A stretch of 64,000 nt of DNA. It comes from Phymorhynchus buccinoides. Lineage: Eukaryota > Mollusca > Gastropoda > Neogastropoda > Raphitomidae. The number at the start of each line of letters is the position of its first letter. Positions within the stretch are counted from its first letter, which is position 1. A model generated the notes under the pieces. That model had not been told where the DNA came from, made no database searches, and saw only the letters and a list, made by a program, of their open reading frames with translations. A program made the translations under genes and the position numbers. Location of the stretch: contig CM065687.1 in NCBI GenBank assembly GCA_017654935.2, positions 28,851,489 through 28,915,488 on the forward strand. The letters are read 5' to 3'. Of the stretch, positions 21,401 through 32,640 are shown piece by piece.

Positions 21401-21560
21401 GTATATATATGCATACACATCACACACATGCTGAAGGCTACTTTGTGATAAAAAAAAATCAGCATGCAGCAACAACAGTCATGCAATAATCAACTAATCC
21501 AGATTAGAATACACTGCGACTGCGACTATCATCTACTTATTTAGGCCTAGATCAGGGGGC

Positions 21561-22238
21561 GTTTCACAAGGGCTAACGTTTCGTCGCGCTCGCTCAAATC
21601 GGCAAAAACGGTCTAAGAAACACCCTTCGTTTGCCGATAGTTCGCGTGGCGTTTTGCTCTCAGTCGAAAGGTGACAAGCCGCGAACTATCCGGAACTAGT
21701 AGGGGGTGAATACGTTTCTTGTTGTTGATTGGTCCATTAAAGTTTGGTTAAAATAATATTTTTTTGGATTACAATAAGACAAGAGCTTGTAATATTCTAA
21801 CGCAAGCGCTTTCTAAAGTGTTTCTTAAGCCCCATTTGCCGTGAGCGTTATTCGCGCGGCGACCGTTATCTAGAGAACCTCGACCCGGCTGCTATCAAAA
21901 CAACCACTTAGGGGTGAGTTTCTCTAGATAACGGTCGCCGAGCAAATAACGCTTACGCCAAACGGGGCCTAAGAAACACTTTAGAAAGCGTTTGCGGAAG
22001 AATATTACAAGCTCTTGTCTGATTGGTCAAAATATTTTATTGTTTTAAACAAACTGTAATGGACCAATCGACAACAAGAAATGTATTCACTCCATGCTAG
22101 TCACGTGATAGTTCGCCACGAGTCAGTATCGGAGTAGTCACAAAACGTTTTTGGCAAACGTCGGCAAAAGAGGTGTTTCTTAGTACCGTTTTTTTGCCGA
22201 TTTGCGCTCACGCTACGTAACGTTAGCCCTTGTGAAAC
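21561..22238. mobile_element. 678 bp foldback (hairpin) element
   Basis: The left half starts GTTTCACAAGGGCTAACGTT and the right half ends AACGTTAGCCCTTGTGAAAC. Inner blocks pair too: TTCTCTAGATAACGGTCGCC near 21,905-21,935 with its complement at about 21,860-21,890, and AGACAAGAGCTTGTAATATT with AATATTACAAGCTCTTGTCT. Almost the whole element is one imperfect palindrome centred near 21,900. It has no ORF. Confidence 0.85.
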
Positions 22239-22389
22239 TTAACCCTGAAGAAAAGTTCGTCTGACACGAATCAGAATTTAGTGACCCAAGCAAGGGAAGT
22301 TACTCAGAGGGTAAGGTTAGGTTGTTTTCAAAACAACTTCCTCCACTAGCTCCAGCTCAGTAAGGTTTTTTTTACCCAAACATTTATTT

Positions 22390-25300
22390 ATTAGGTTAGG
22401 TTAGGTTACTAGGGACTAAAACATAGCCGTTAGGCTTTCAAGCATCCCATCCTTAATAATATGATTTTTAACGTACAAGGTTTTATCGTGCACTCAGGTT
22501 TTAGATAATCATTCATCATATTCATGACATATGTCAAATTTTTATAATATTCAAATTTTTATAATATTCCAGTCATCTAATAGATTTTTGAAAGTGTTAG
22601 TATTAGGTGCTTGTTTAATATTAGTTGGTAACTTGTTCCACAAAGGTGCAGTTCTGTTAGTAAAACAGTATTTTCTAATGTTAGTCTTACTATATATTCA
22701 ATAAATATTTTGTCAACACTGTTTCTAGTTTTGTCAACATTTGATAATTTAAAAAAATCTTGTATATTTAGGTCATCAATATTGTTAAATATTTTGAAGC
22801 ATTGAATTAAATCACCCCTGACTCTTCTAGCCTTTAAAGAAGGTAATTTAAGGAGCTCTAGTCTTTCCCTGTAGGAATAATTATGGAATCCTCTTATCAA
22901 TTTTGTAGCCCTTCTTTGCACTCGCTCTATCATCAGTGATTGTCTTTTCAAATATGGAGACCGCACAACATGTCCGTATTCTAAACAAGGTCTAACTAAT
23001 CCTTTAAACAAATGTAAAAAAAATATAATTATCTATGTAACAAAAGGTTCGCTTAATAATTCCTAGCATTTTATTTGCCTTCTTTACAGCTTCGTGAATA
23101 TGACAATCAAATTTAAGGTTTTTTATCCATTATTACACCTAAATCCTTCTCTTCTGTACATTTTATTATTTCATTTATAGTATCACCATTCTTCATAGTA
23201 TATTGGTTACAAGGATTGTTTTTACCTAAATGCATAAGCTTACATTTAGACGCATTGAAGTACAACTTCCAGGTTTCTGACCAATTTACTAAGGAATCTA
23301 CATCCTTTTGCAATAACATGAAGTTTGCAGTAGTATTGTAAAGTTTAGTATCATCTGCAAATATTTTGCAGGAACTAATTATCTCTTGAGGCAAATCATT
23401 TATAAAAATTGTAAAAAGAACTGGACCAAGTATGCTCCCTTGGGGTATACCACTTACAACGTTAACATTTTCTGAATAAGCATTTCCAACCCTGACAGAC
23501 TGCTTTCTACCTTTTAAGAAATCTCTAATCCATCCTAATATATTATCTGTTATACCATAATATTCTAACTTAATAAGTAATCTTTGATGGGGAACCGAAT
23601 CAAAGGCCTTTCTAAAATCAAAGTAAATCATATCAATATTTTCACCTTTATAAAAAAAATCTGTTAAATCCTGCATAACCTTAAGTAGCTGTGTGACACA
23701 AGATCTGTGTTTTCGGAAACCATGCTGGCATTCGGTGTAAAGATTATTTACATTCATGTGATCAACAATTACATCTCTTATAATGGATTCGAAAACTTTA
23801 CAAGTCACAGATGTTAAACTAACTGGCCTATAGTTTCCTGGGTCACTCTTGGTACCTTTCTTAAATATAGCTGTAACATAGGCTTTTTTCCAATCCCCGG
23901 GGATAGTTCCCATACTGACTGACTTATTAAAAAGTATTCTTTACTGAGTTCTTTCAAAACTCTAGGTGGAATACCATCAGGACCATGTGCTTTATTTGCA
24001 TCTAATTCGTACAACTTTGTTTCAATAGCTTTTGGTGTTATGACTATGTCTGCAACTGTCTTACCATCAGACTAACCAGCGAGATTACTTGGAGGTAAAT
24101 TATCTAAATCTTCCTTCGAAAATACACTAGAAAAGAACCTGTTTAGAGTGTCAGTTTTTTCCATATCTGTTTGAGCAACGCCACCATCTTCCTTAACTAA
24201 GGGACTTATACATGACTTACATTTAGTTTTAGTTCGTACATATTTCCAAAATCTCTTGGGTTTAAGCTTGCAATCTTTTGCTATATTCTTTTCATATTCC
24301 TTTTTAGCAGCTTTAATTTGTTTATGTACACCCTTGTAAAAAGTGTACTAGTTATGCTTATGCGGTTGTGTGTGTGTATATGCAACACGTAAGCTTTTGT
24401 ACTTGTGTTTGTATGTGGGTGTGGTTGTTTCTTTGTCTGTCCGGTCTATAGATGCGGGTGTCCTCAGGGTGTGTGAAATACTCCCCTAAGTAGATTTACA
24501 AGTTCGGTTTGAGTGGACAATAGGCGCCAGTCTGTCTGTCCACAGAGGGGGGAGGGATGCCCAAATCTTTTCTTAAAGCTTTAATCACCTTGGCCTTTGT
24601 GATTGTGAAGTGCCCACACCCTACCCTAGCCTTCGAGGTAGGTTAAATGAGAACCTCAGTGATTTAGCCCTACTTGTTTGGGAGGGTTTTCTAGAACTTT
24701 GTTTCAGTTCATTCCCCAGCTGCCCAGGGCTATCTGTAGGCCTACAGCAGGGCGTTGTTGTTGGCGTTGTCCACAATGAATGACATCACCTACTAATGAG
24801 GTGAAATGTTCAATCCAATGAAATTAAACTGTTTGTTAAAGTGACCAATCAGAAACGAACCACTGGTCAGATATCCAATGGGATTAGGTGTTAGGATCTG
24901 AGGGCTAAATATGGGTAGAAATTTGCTATATATTTCGTAAAAGCGTTCTAGGCGTTCTCTTGTATGACCAGCAGCAGAAGTATGAACTTGCTCTGAAGAC
25001 TCTGAAGTCTGTAGCTGGTGGTTAGTCCTTTGCCTGGGATCTGTGTGTCGCATTGTTGCTAGAGTCCTTTTACTTATTTTCCTTTCCTTTTCTTATCCTT
25101 TGATTTAGTCTCCTTCCCTTTTCTTATCCTTTTATTATATCCTTTTCTTTTACTTACCTTTTATGATATACTTTTATTTCTGTTTGTAGTTTAGTAGATT
25201 GATTAAAGAGTGAAAATTCCAAATTGTCTTCTTTGGTTTATTGTGTATCCCTCATTGTGAAAGTCTACCGAACTCCTTCACCCTCTTCAATTCTTTCTTC

Positions 25301-25691
25301 TTAAAATCTCTTTTCTCTTTCTACCTTTTTTAAAAGAAATCCTAACCTATCTACCCCGAACCCGACACCCTTTCTGTAACTGTGCTGCCCCACTAGGGTA
25401 GGTCTGAAAGGGTGGTTTACATTTATTACATTTGTTTCTCTCTTGAAAATAAAGAGAATAATCATTTCCTCTTTTGGTGTTCAAAAATCTTTGGAATGCA
25501 TGATATTTTTTCTTTATTATTCTAAGCAGTTGATTATTCATCCAAAAAGGATTTACTTTTTTTATTAACACACTTTTACTTTAGGTACATTTTGCTCTAT
25601 ACTATTTAACACTTTTCCTTTAATTAGTTCCCAAGTCTGATCTACCTCCATATCGACCAATACTGACCAGTCTTTGCTACTCAGTTCCTCT
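22390..25691 (-). mobile_element. CR1-like LINE, right-arm copy
   Basis: Minus-strand counterpart of 3,902-7,172, with the same interrupting insertion at about 24,340-25,400. The RT is split by frameshifts into frames at 23,814-24,014, 23,113-23,913 and 22,577-23,011. Compared with the left arm it has extra single-base shifts (after IMDK.. and in the A-run near 23,018) and a W-to-stop change in NLAGWSDG. It retains NVNNLYTE where the left arm lost three bases. FADD and SGIPQGSILG motifs are intact. Coding sequence upstream of EELSSEDWSVLVDMEVDQT is deleted. Confidence 0.85.
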
Positions 25692-26009
25692 CTTCGACCT
25701 CATAGGATAAACAGGTCCTCTCGAGATAGGATAAAACTTAAGCAATATCCCACAGCAAAGTCACAATAACTGATAATGTTTGATCTCTGACACGAGAGCA
25801 AGAACAACCTTTACAAATTGTATGATTTTTGGAGTCTGTCACAATCCGTGGCAAAATAATCAAAGCGTTGATTGTGGCCACGCAGTCATTGAGTCAAGAA
25901 GAAGAAGTGGGTTTTGTTTTATTTGTGCATGTCACCCATTTCTTCTTCAAGTGTTGTTATGATTATTCAGTTCATCCTCAGTAAACATTTCAAGTTCAAG
26001 TCAGTTCGC

Positions 26010-26012
26010 TCA

Positions 26013-26068
<56 letters not shown>

Positions 26069-26141
26069 TCTCTCTGTCTCTCTCTCTCGTCTCTCTCTCT
26101 CTCTCTTCTCTGATTTCTATCGATGTGTGTGTGTGTGACTG

Positions 26142-26174
<33 letters not shown>

Positions 26175-26350
26175 TGTGTGTACATAATAGGTCTATGTGT
26201 GTGGTGTTGTATGTGTAGTTGTGTGTGTGTCAGTGTATGTGTGTGTATGTTGCTATGTGTAAAGTAATGTAGTGTGTGCTTCGTGTGTGTGTGTGCTCAC
26301 ATGTTTGTGTGTGTCTTTTTGCGTGTCTGTGTCTGTGCGTGCCAGTGTGT
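26010..26350. repeat. (CT)n then TG-rich block
   Basis: Mirror of 1,446-1,818. CT repeats with interruptions to about 26,105, then (TG)n and TG variants. Confidence 0.93.
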
Positions 26351-26429
26351 GTGTATGTGTCGGCACACAATCCTTACATGCATATTAATTAATACATAGG
26401 GCCTTCGGTTTGTACTTTCAGATAACAAA

Positions 26430-26507
26430 ATGTCTGTGAAAGTGTCCCAGGCTAATTTGCCCCAGTTGCTGCACTGGCTGGAACAGTATTTACCTCACAG
26501 CTTCAAG
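26430..26507 (+). CDS. GLYAT-like copy B, exon 1
   Basis: ATG at 26,430, 26 codons starting MSVKVSQANLPQLLHWLEQY and ending PHSFK, donor gtaact. The acceptor tttcag ends at 26,421, so a non-coding exon lies upstream or this is an internal exon start. It joins in phase 0 to exon 2 at 28,238. The mirrored identical copy lies at 1,297-1,374. The Leu-rich segment matches the amino-terminal helix of glycine N-acyltransferases in pattern. Confidence 0.75.
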
Positions 26508-26543
26508 GTAACTGGATCAAGATCTTAGTGTTTTGCAGCTTAA

Positions 26544-26741
26544 CCCTTTCGCCACCAGCCATATTTTAGCAACAAAAAACCCCAACCCATTAAGCTGAAC
26601 ATGGTAGAAATAAAAATGTATCTGCAGTATTGGGAATTCTGAAAATAAGGTCTTCAGATAACAGGCCCTGGTTTGATGCCTTTTAGTGACGTGGGTGTTA
26701 AACCATTGTGGTGCATAAATGCGACATTGGCGGTGAAAGGG
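26544..26741 (-). mobile_element. TTAA-type MITE, right-arm copy
   Basis: Mirror of 1,061-1,260, with TTAA at 26,540-26,543 and 26,742-26,745. It lies in intron 1 of copy B. Confidence 0.85.
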
Positions 26742-26759
26742 TTAAGCATAATAAAGGTA

Positions 26760-26950
26760 CACACAGTTGTGCACACACACATGAACACGCCATACACACA
26801 AATGTACACACACCACACACGTTACGTACATGTGTCGCGCACACACACACATACCACTCTGACTCTCTGACTGTCTGTCTTCTTCTCTCTCTTCCTCTCT
26901 CTCTCTCTCTCTCTCTCAATCTCTCTCCTCATCTCTCTCTCTCTCTCTCA

Positions 26951-26989
<39 letters not shown>

Positions 26990-27235
26990 CAAACTCACAG
27001 AAACACAGACAATCACACATACACATACATATTTATGCATATGCACTCATATGCATACTCTTGAAGCCCTAATTGCATAATCCCGAGTGTGTGTGTGTGT
27101 GTTCTCGCGTGTGTGTGCATGCGCGCGCGCGCCGCGCGTGTGGGTGTGTGTTTTTAATCGCCGTGTTCTGTGTGTGTGTGTGTGCGTGCATGCATGGACC
27201 GCGCGCTGCGCGCGCGTGTGTGTGTATTTTGATGA
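26760..27235. repeat. CA / CT / TG-CG microsatellite block in intron 1
   Basis: Mirror of 664-1,030. CA-rich to about 26,860, CT runs 26,880-26,985, TG/CG tract about 27,085-27,230. Confidence 0.92.
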
Positions 27236-27631
27236 CATAATAACTATATATTACTAATTTGAAATTAGCCATTTGTATTGAATCATGCGGAAAGCATCGT
27301 ATCTAATTGTTTGCTTGGACATTAACATCTGAGCAATTACTGATTTTGTTTTTTTATTTATGCTTAATTCATATGAATTAATAATTGCCAAGCTCACAGG
27401 ATGTTGTCATATTAGCTGCTGTTATGCAATTATTTAGAAATATAAAATTGTTTTTCATAAATCATAAAGTGCCCGTGGATCATCACAGGCTTGTGCAGAG
27501 TTTCCGAGATGTGCTTTTGTTTAATTTATAAAAAAAACGAGCCGTTCAGAAGTTTCTATTTTTGTGGGTTTTTAAACAAAATAGTTTAACTGATGCTGTG
27601 AACTTGTTCCACTGGACAATGTTTACTTTAA

Positions 27632-27871
27632 CACTTTCAAACCGCCAGACATTTTTCAGCAAAAAATTGCCATTAAATTTACGTGGGTAGAGAACAAAAT
27701 CCGTCTGCAGTATGGGGGATTCTTCTGTGAAATATATAAAAATAAGGTCTATCCTTACTTCCCAAAACTAAGACAGTAGGGTCTTTCAATAATAGACCCC
27801 AATTTGATGCTTTTTATTGACATAGGTGTTAAATCACTGTGGTGCTAAATGGCGCCTCTGGCGGTGAAAGG
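27632..27871 (-). mobile_element. TTAA-type MITE, right-arm copy of 23-260
   Basis: Preceded by TTAA at 27,628-27,631. It contains TTTACGTGGGTAGAGAACAA and CCCCAATTTGATGC, as in the left-arm copy, and ends GGCGGTGAAAGG. Confidence 0.7.
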
Positions 27872-27900
27872 TTTTACCTGCTCAAAATGTTATATTAAAA

Positions 27901-28141
27901 CCCTTTCATCCCCACTGTCGCCTCTAGGAACCACAATGATTTGATACCCACGTCACTAAAATGCATCAAATTGAGGGTCTGGTATCCAGTAACCAGATGT
28001 TCTTAATCTTGGGAGGTAAGGATAGGCCCTTTTTTATGCACGTCACAGATGAATCCCCAATAGTGCAGACAAAATATTTTCTCTACCAGGTTAAGTTTAA
28101 TGGAAAGTTTTAGCTGAAAAAAATGGCTGGCATTAAAATGG
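27901..28141 (+). mobile_element. TTAA-type MITE, further copy
   Basis: CCCTTTCATCCCCACTGTCG .. ATGGCTGGCATTAAAATGG followed by TTAA at 28,142-28,145. It is in the opposite orientation to the copy just before it, so the two lie back to back. It is ~95 bp upstream of GLYAT-like exon 2. Confidence 0.75.
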
Positions 28142-28237
28142 TTAAAAACAGGAACAGACAAAGGCAAAACAGAAACACCTGCTTGTCATAGAGGTACAAT
28201 ATTGATGTTGGTGGTTTGATGACATTACTGTTGCCAG

Positions 28238-28354
28238 ATTCACGGAGAACTTCGGAGTCACCTGGGGGGTCAGCTTCCAGACATGGATTTCTTCGTGAAC
28301 TCCTGGCCCCAGCCTCAGGCCGCTGTGGCCAGGGTGGACCCCGAGGGTAAGCAG
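28238..28354 (+). CDS. GLYAT-like copy B, exon 2
   Basis: Acceptor ttgccag, donor gtgaga, 117 bp, 39 codons in phase 0 at both ends: IHGELRSHLGGQLPDMDFFV then NSWPQPQAAVARVDPEGKQ. The pattern of a Trp-Pro preceded by hydrophobic residues and followed by a short beta strand corresponds to the V(D).WP.F..V segment of GLYAT N-terminal domains. It fits between exon 1 (26,430) and an exon of type 10,651. The downstream exon 3 of this copy is not recognisable. Confidence 0.75.
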
Positions 28355-28982
28355 GTGAGAGACATGTCTTACAGGTGGCCCTTTCCGGCATAGGAACGAT
28401 TTTGAATTATCAACAAAACTCACAAATCACTCCGATCCATACACACAAACAAAACATACATAAACAAAAGGAGAAATGAAGGCAGATTACGGGTTTTTAC
28501 TTCAGGTTTAGACATTGGGAAGTGGTAGATCAGACTTGTTGTTATAGAGAGACTTTATATATAAAACCTCTCTACACCGATTGGTTTCCCCACAACAAAC
28601 CACTACAAAAGCTAAGTCAGATGCAAAATTGTGGTCTAAGGGGGCGAAGCGAGTTTTAGAAGTGACCAAAGTATGGTGTGTAGACATATTTACTTTCCTT
28701 GAAGCAAATGCATTAAAATTGACAGCTATCTATTAATTCCTGGACATATATGACCGGAACGACTTGAATGCGTAACTCCAACGGCTTTAAAAAAAATCAT
28801 TTTTTAAGGGTCAGAATCATTATTAGCTTAGACCAGGTACTTGTAACTGTTCTACATCGATCATATGAAATGAAATAGAAACACCCGGAGGTGCTAATGG
28901 GTTCCAAACAATTCACCAGCCACGCCTGCCCCATCAACGTGATAGCAGCCCTGATCTTATCTTTGTCAAGCCACACTGTCAC

Positions 28983-28983
<1 letters not shown>

Positions 28984-29045
<62 letters not shown>

Positions 29046-29145
29046 TGCGCACACAAACAAACACTCACACACAGACACACACGCGCGCGCACACACACAG
29101 ACAAGCTTACACACTCACGCACACAAACACACGCACGCACAGAGC
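28984..29145. repeat. CA-rich microsatellite
   Basis: (CA)n from 28,984 with one CAACAC break, then CACA mixed with CG to about 29,140. A short GA-rich stretch follows. Confidence 0.93.
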
Positions 29146-29334
29146 AAGAGAGAGAGACAGACCAGACATACAGAGAGACATACAGGTAGAAGAGAGGAGA
29201 GAGAAGAGATAAACACACACAAACACAACACTGACTATGTACAGTGATAGACCGAAGTAACACATTATCATGTCCTGGCGATAAACACTGTATTTCTTTA
29301 TTCGATTACTAAGCAATCCCCCGTGGCAGTTAAT

Positions 29335-29415
29335 TCCCGTGCAGTTTAACTCCATGGCAGTAATAGAACAATACTGGAGGCAATGCTCGGAGGCAGTGCT
29401 AAACCAGTAAAGTTC
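29335..29415 (-). repeat. Dispersed repeat (CGGGACTTTA family), copy 2
   Basis: On the minus strand: GGAACTTTACTGGTTTAGC, ACTGCCTCCGAGCATTGCCT and CCAGTATTGTTCTATTACTG. Same family as 37,215-37,330. Confidence 0.65.
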
Positions 29416-29494
29416 CGATTTTTTTTTTAATAATACAGATATGTGTAGTGTCATCCCCTTTTAATCTCCACTGCCCCCCCCCCCCCCCCCCCTC

Positions 29495-29740
29495 CATCGC
29501 TCTCCGGTTTTGGCGCACCGGATAGTCCACGCCCGGTCCATCTTCCTGCCAAATTCGAAGGCAATCGGTCCAGAAACACCGGAGATACGGGCGATGAGAG
29601 GCCGGCGGATGCGCGTTTCGCCGCATTTGAGAACCGCGCAAATGACACGGCGCCGCCTCGCTTGCCGTTATCCATCTCACCGTTCGGGCTCACGCATTTG
29701 AAGCGATTCGGGTCGAAAAACGCGAGTTTAATAAGCCCGT
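29495..29740 (-). repeat. GC-rich dispersed repeat, copy 1
   Basis: On the minus strand it carries AAACTCGCG, CGAATCGCTTCAAATGCG, TCATTTGCGCGGTTC, CGCGCATCCGCCGGCCTCTC and GATTGCCTTCGAATTTGGCA. The same blocks in the same order occur on the plus strand at 45,620-45,870. A poly-C run lies at 29,476-29,491. No complete frame is shared. Confidence 0.8.
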
Positions 29741-29889
29741 TTGGCTTGTTTCACACACACGCACCACACACACACACACACACGGACGGACATTTGGCTT
29801 TTTACTATATGACAGATGTAACGAAACATTTTACTAAGCGAACAACACCACCCACCCCCACCCTCCCATCTCACACACACACACACAAA

Positions 29890-30118
29890 ACAACATTTAT
29901 ACGGCGCTGAATCTTGATAGAAATCAAATCGAAAGCACACACACGTTAGCATTCATAGCGCATTCAAGCAAAAATGCAATACAAATCGAGCACACACGTT
30001 TGACATAAATGGAATATAGCAGAAACAGACCTAATGGCAAGAGAGAGAAAAGAGGAGAGCGGAGCTTTAATGACGGGGGACAGGTGGGTCTTGAGGTTAG
30101 CTTTGAAAGCACACGACA
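29890..30118 (-). mobile_element. 3' end of a second L2-like LINE family
   Basis: On the minus strand it ends GATTTCTATCAAGATTCAGC GCCGTATAAATG. Upstream is a short coding remnant reading KANLKTHLSPVIKAPLSS. The same 3' sequence occurs at 33,060-33,360. 5'-truncated. Confidence 0.6.
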
Positions 30119-30204
30119 CACCCACACACACACACAACACACACACACACGGACGGACAGTTGGCTTTTTAACTATATGATGATTGTGGTGCTGTTGTTG
30201 TGCG

Positions 30205-30490
30205 TGTGTGTGTGTGCGCGCGGCGCTCGCGCGCGATGCGCTCTCGCTGCTCGCGGCGCTGCTCGCTCTCTCTCTCATTCGCCTTTCGCGCTCGCGCGCT
30301 CGCGCTCGCCGCTTCGCAGCCTCGTCGCTCGGGCTCCGTGAGTCTCGCTCTCGCTCGCTCGTCGCTGCTCTCATTCGGCTGCTCGCTCGCGATCGAGGAG
30401 AGAGAGAGAGCGAGGCGCCGGAGAGAGAGAGGCGAGAGAGAGCGGAGAGCGCGAGCGCGCGAGAGAGAGTAGAGGCGCAGCGCGACCGTG
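30205..30490. repeat. GC-rich GCTCG/GAGAGCG low-complexity block
   Basis: CGCGCTCG, GCTCGCTC and GAGAGAGAGCG words fill the segment. Long Arg/Ala/Ser frames arise on both strands and are not genes. It ends abruptly at GCAAGTGG, which matches the first intron bases after GLYAT-like exon 3. Confidence 0.85.
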
Positions 30491-30500
30491 TTTCCGGGGT

Positions 30501-30740
30501 GCAAGTGGTACAGTGGAACCGCCCTTATAAGACCTTCAAAAAAATCATCGAAAATAGGTTTATAAGGAGCGATCTTCTAAAGGAGGTGAAGGGTTAATAC
30601 TTACAAAGCAAGCGCAATGCTCAGCGAAGTAGGTCTTATATGGGAGGGGAGGTCTTATAATGGGAGAGTTTATAAGGGAGGTTCCACTGTATTGACTATT
30701 GTAAATGTTTGGTTGATCCTTACTTTGCAGAGAGAGAGAG
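30501..30740 (+). pseudogene. Duplicate of GLYAT-like intron 3 start, exon 3 not recognisable
   Basis: GCAAGTGGTACAGTGGAACC at 30,501 matches GTAAGTGGTACAGTGGAACC, the exon-3 donor of copy A plus the MITE. The match continues through the MITE and ATTGACTATTGTAAATGTTTGG to a GA run. The donor would be GC rather than GT. The sequence before it, where exon 3 should lie, is replaced by GCTCG low-complexity DNA. Confidence 0.6.
30511..30689. mobile_element. TA-flanked MITE, copy 2
   Basis: CAGTGGAACCGCCC .. GGAGGTTCCACTG with TA on both sides. It is inserted at the same place relative to the intron as 10,785-10,945, so it was present before the locus was duplicated. Confidence 0.85.
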
Positions 30741-30926
30741 GAGAGAGAGAGAGATGAGAGAGGGAGAGAGGACTGAGGAACGAGACGAGATTGTGAGATG
30801 AGAGAGAGAGAGAGAAAGAGAAGAGAGAGAGAGAGAGAGAAAGAGCGTATGTGGTGTGTGGGTGGGTGGTGGGGGGTGGGGTCCATGGTTTTGGATGTCC
30901 CGGGAGGGTGGTGCTTGAAGAGAGAG

Positions 30927-30977
<51 letters not shown>

Positions 30978-30991
30978 CGTGTGGTGTGTGG

Positions 30992-31025
<34 letters not shown>

Positions 31026-31071
31026 TGTGTTGTGGTGTGTGTGTGTGTGCATTGTGTTGTCGGAGGGTGGG

Positions 31072-31104
<33 letters not shown>

Positions 31105-31195
31105 AGAGAGATAGAGAGAGAGAGGAGAGAAAGAGCGTGTGTGTGTGTGTGTGTGTGTGGTGTGTGTGTGGGTGTGTGCATGTGTGTGTGTGCGC
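30725..31195. repeat. Alternating GA and TG microsatellites
   Basis: GA blocks about 30,728-30,845, 30,917-30,977 and 31,072-31,133 are separated by TG blocks, with a unique stretch (30,850-30,915) containing CCATGGTTTTGGATGTCCCG. Confidence 0.93.
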
Positions 31196-31327
31196 GTGAC
31201 GCAGCCTATTGTGTCACAAGTGTCTATGTGGTATTGTGTGCATTTGTGCTGCTTGTGCGTAGAGTTTAAGTAGGCCTACCTGGTAGTCTATCTACTGTAT
31301 ATACATCCTGGGATCGTGCAAATTCGG

Positions 31328-31440
31328 GACTGGCTTTCATGGAGTTGCCCGGCCTCCGGGTATGCCTCCATGATCGTTCCCACTATCTTGATATCATTTA
31401 CTGGATGTCCCATATTTTGTCTGTTTTAGACCGGAGACGT
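31328..31440 (+). repeat. Dispersed repeat (CGGGACTTTA family), copy 3
   Basis: CGGGACTGGCTTTCATGGAG, GCCTCCGGGTATGCCTCCAT, GATCGTTCCCACTATCTTGA, ATGTCCCATATTTTGTCTG. It directly precedes the duplicated exon 2. Confidence 0.6.
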
Positions 31441-31491
31441 TAAACATTTCCATCAGTCTATCTACGTATGTATGTTTCCTGTCTGTGTCAG

Positions 31492-31608
31492 ATTTCCGGA
31501 GAGCCGGACGAGTCACCTGAGGGTCATTTACTGACGTGGACTTCCTTCGTGACCCCTGGCGCCCTCCTCAGGCCCGCTGTGGCCATTCTGAACCCAGCTG
31601 CTGACCAG
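31492..31608 (+). pseudogene. GLYAT-like exon 2, second copy with paired frameshifts
   Basis: Acceptor gtgtcag, donor gtgcgc, 117 bp, the same length as the exon at 28,238. Aligned to that exon it has one missing base after GGTCA and one extra base in GGCCCGC. The middle therefore reads TDVDFLRDPWRPPQA only in a shifted frame, while the ends (ISGE.. and RPAVAILNPAADQ) are in the original frame. The direct frame stays open, but its middle loses the family pattern. It is either an error-bearing exon of a real extra gene copy or a decaying pseudoexon. Confidence 0.7.
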
Positions 31609-31619
31609 GTGCGCTGAAC

Positions 31620-32640
31620 TGAAAAAACACGCGCGCACGCGTACGCACATGCAGACACTGACATTATCAATCACAGACTACATGGCGTGGGGCTTACATA
31701 CACTCGGCGCGCGAGTGTGAAATGCACACATATATGATAGAGACACATAGGTCTACAGAGAAACACGCGCGAGTGCGCACTCACACACGCGCGCGCCGCG
31801 TGTGCATATGCTTGTTCTGACTGATATAGGCCTAACAGATTCGTAATCCACGGCAGAACACACACATACATTTGGCACACTATAGTTTACTATATTTCAA
31901 AAGTACACACTATACAGGCACAGCTATGGGACTACACACTCATACAGATACATATTTTCACTCTCCATCTCACGCACAAATCGACTCTTCGAGCTGTGTT
32001 GTGTCCTTGTAGCGTGATCGTGGGTCCGGGTGGACGACATTTCTTCAGCCTGACGCCCAAGTGATGTTGCGCGGAGTCTCTTCCTCTCTTCCCCTTCCCT
32101 CTCTACTCTCTCTCATCTCTCTTCTTCATCTCTCCTCTCTCTATCTCTCTCTCGTTTCTTCTCTCCATTCTCGCTCTCGCCTCGCTCCTCTCTCCTCTCT
32201 CGCGGCCCGACCTTTCCTCTCCCTCTCTTCTTTCGCTCAGTGCTCGCGGCTGCGTCGTCTGTCGTCGGCCCCTAAAATGGTGTTGCGCTCTCGCTGCTGG
32301 CGCGACGGCTTTTCGGTCGGCGGGCGTCGCGCGCTCGGTGGATGAGCCGGCGGCGATAAGTCGCGGCATTAAAACTGATAACCCCCAGCAAAATATATAT
32401 ATATTTCCGGCGCGCGCGCGGGCAAGGTCGAAAGGGGGCGGCGGGGGGGGGGACTGCCGCTACGGCGCTGTGGGGGCACGTGAGCTCGGTAGCTTTGCGC
32501 GCGCAGCGTCGTCGGCGCCCGGGTCGCGTCGGCCGGGCGCTCGCGCGGCGCGTCGCTTCTCGCTCGCTTCTTCCCCCTTTTCCTTCCCCGCCCAGTTCGC
32601 CTTTCTGTCCCTCCCCGGCCTCCACTTGGGTATCTCAGAC
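31620..32640. other. CA/CG, CT-rich and GC-rich low-complexity sequence
   Basis: 31,628-31,830 is CA/CG-rich. 32,085-32,235 is CT-rich. 32,260-32,610 is very GC-rich with CGCG words. Overlapping frames on both strands are compositional. No exon 3 or exon 4 of a GLYAT-like gene could be found. Confidence 0.6.

Larger units (their letters stand above)
22115..27893. repeat. Right arm of the large inverted duplication
   Basis: Reverse-complement copy of 1-7,432. Relative to the left arm it lacks 2,131-3,901 (junction at about 25,691/25,692, joined at a shared AG) and has altered microsatellite lengths. The missing piece includes part of the LINE that is continuous in the left arm, so the right arm carries the deletion. 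Confidence 0.93.

Noticed and set aside
30169..30597. Arg/Ala/Ser-rich proteins
   Set aside because: Overlapping frames on both strands in GCTCG low-complexity DNA.
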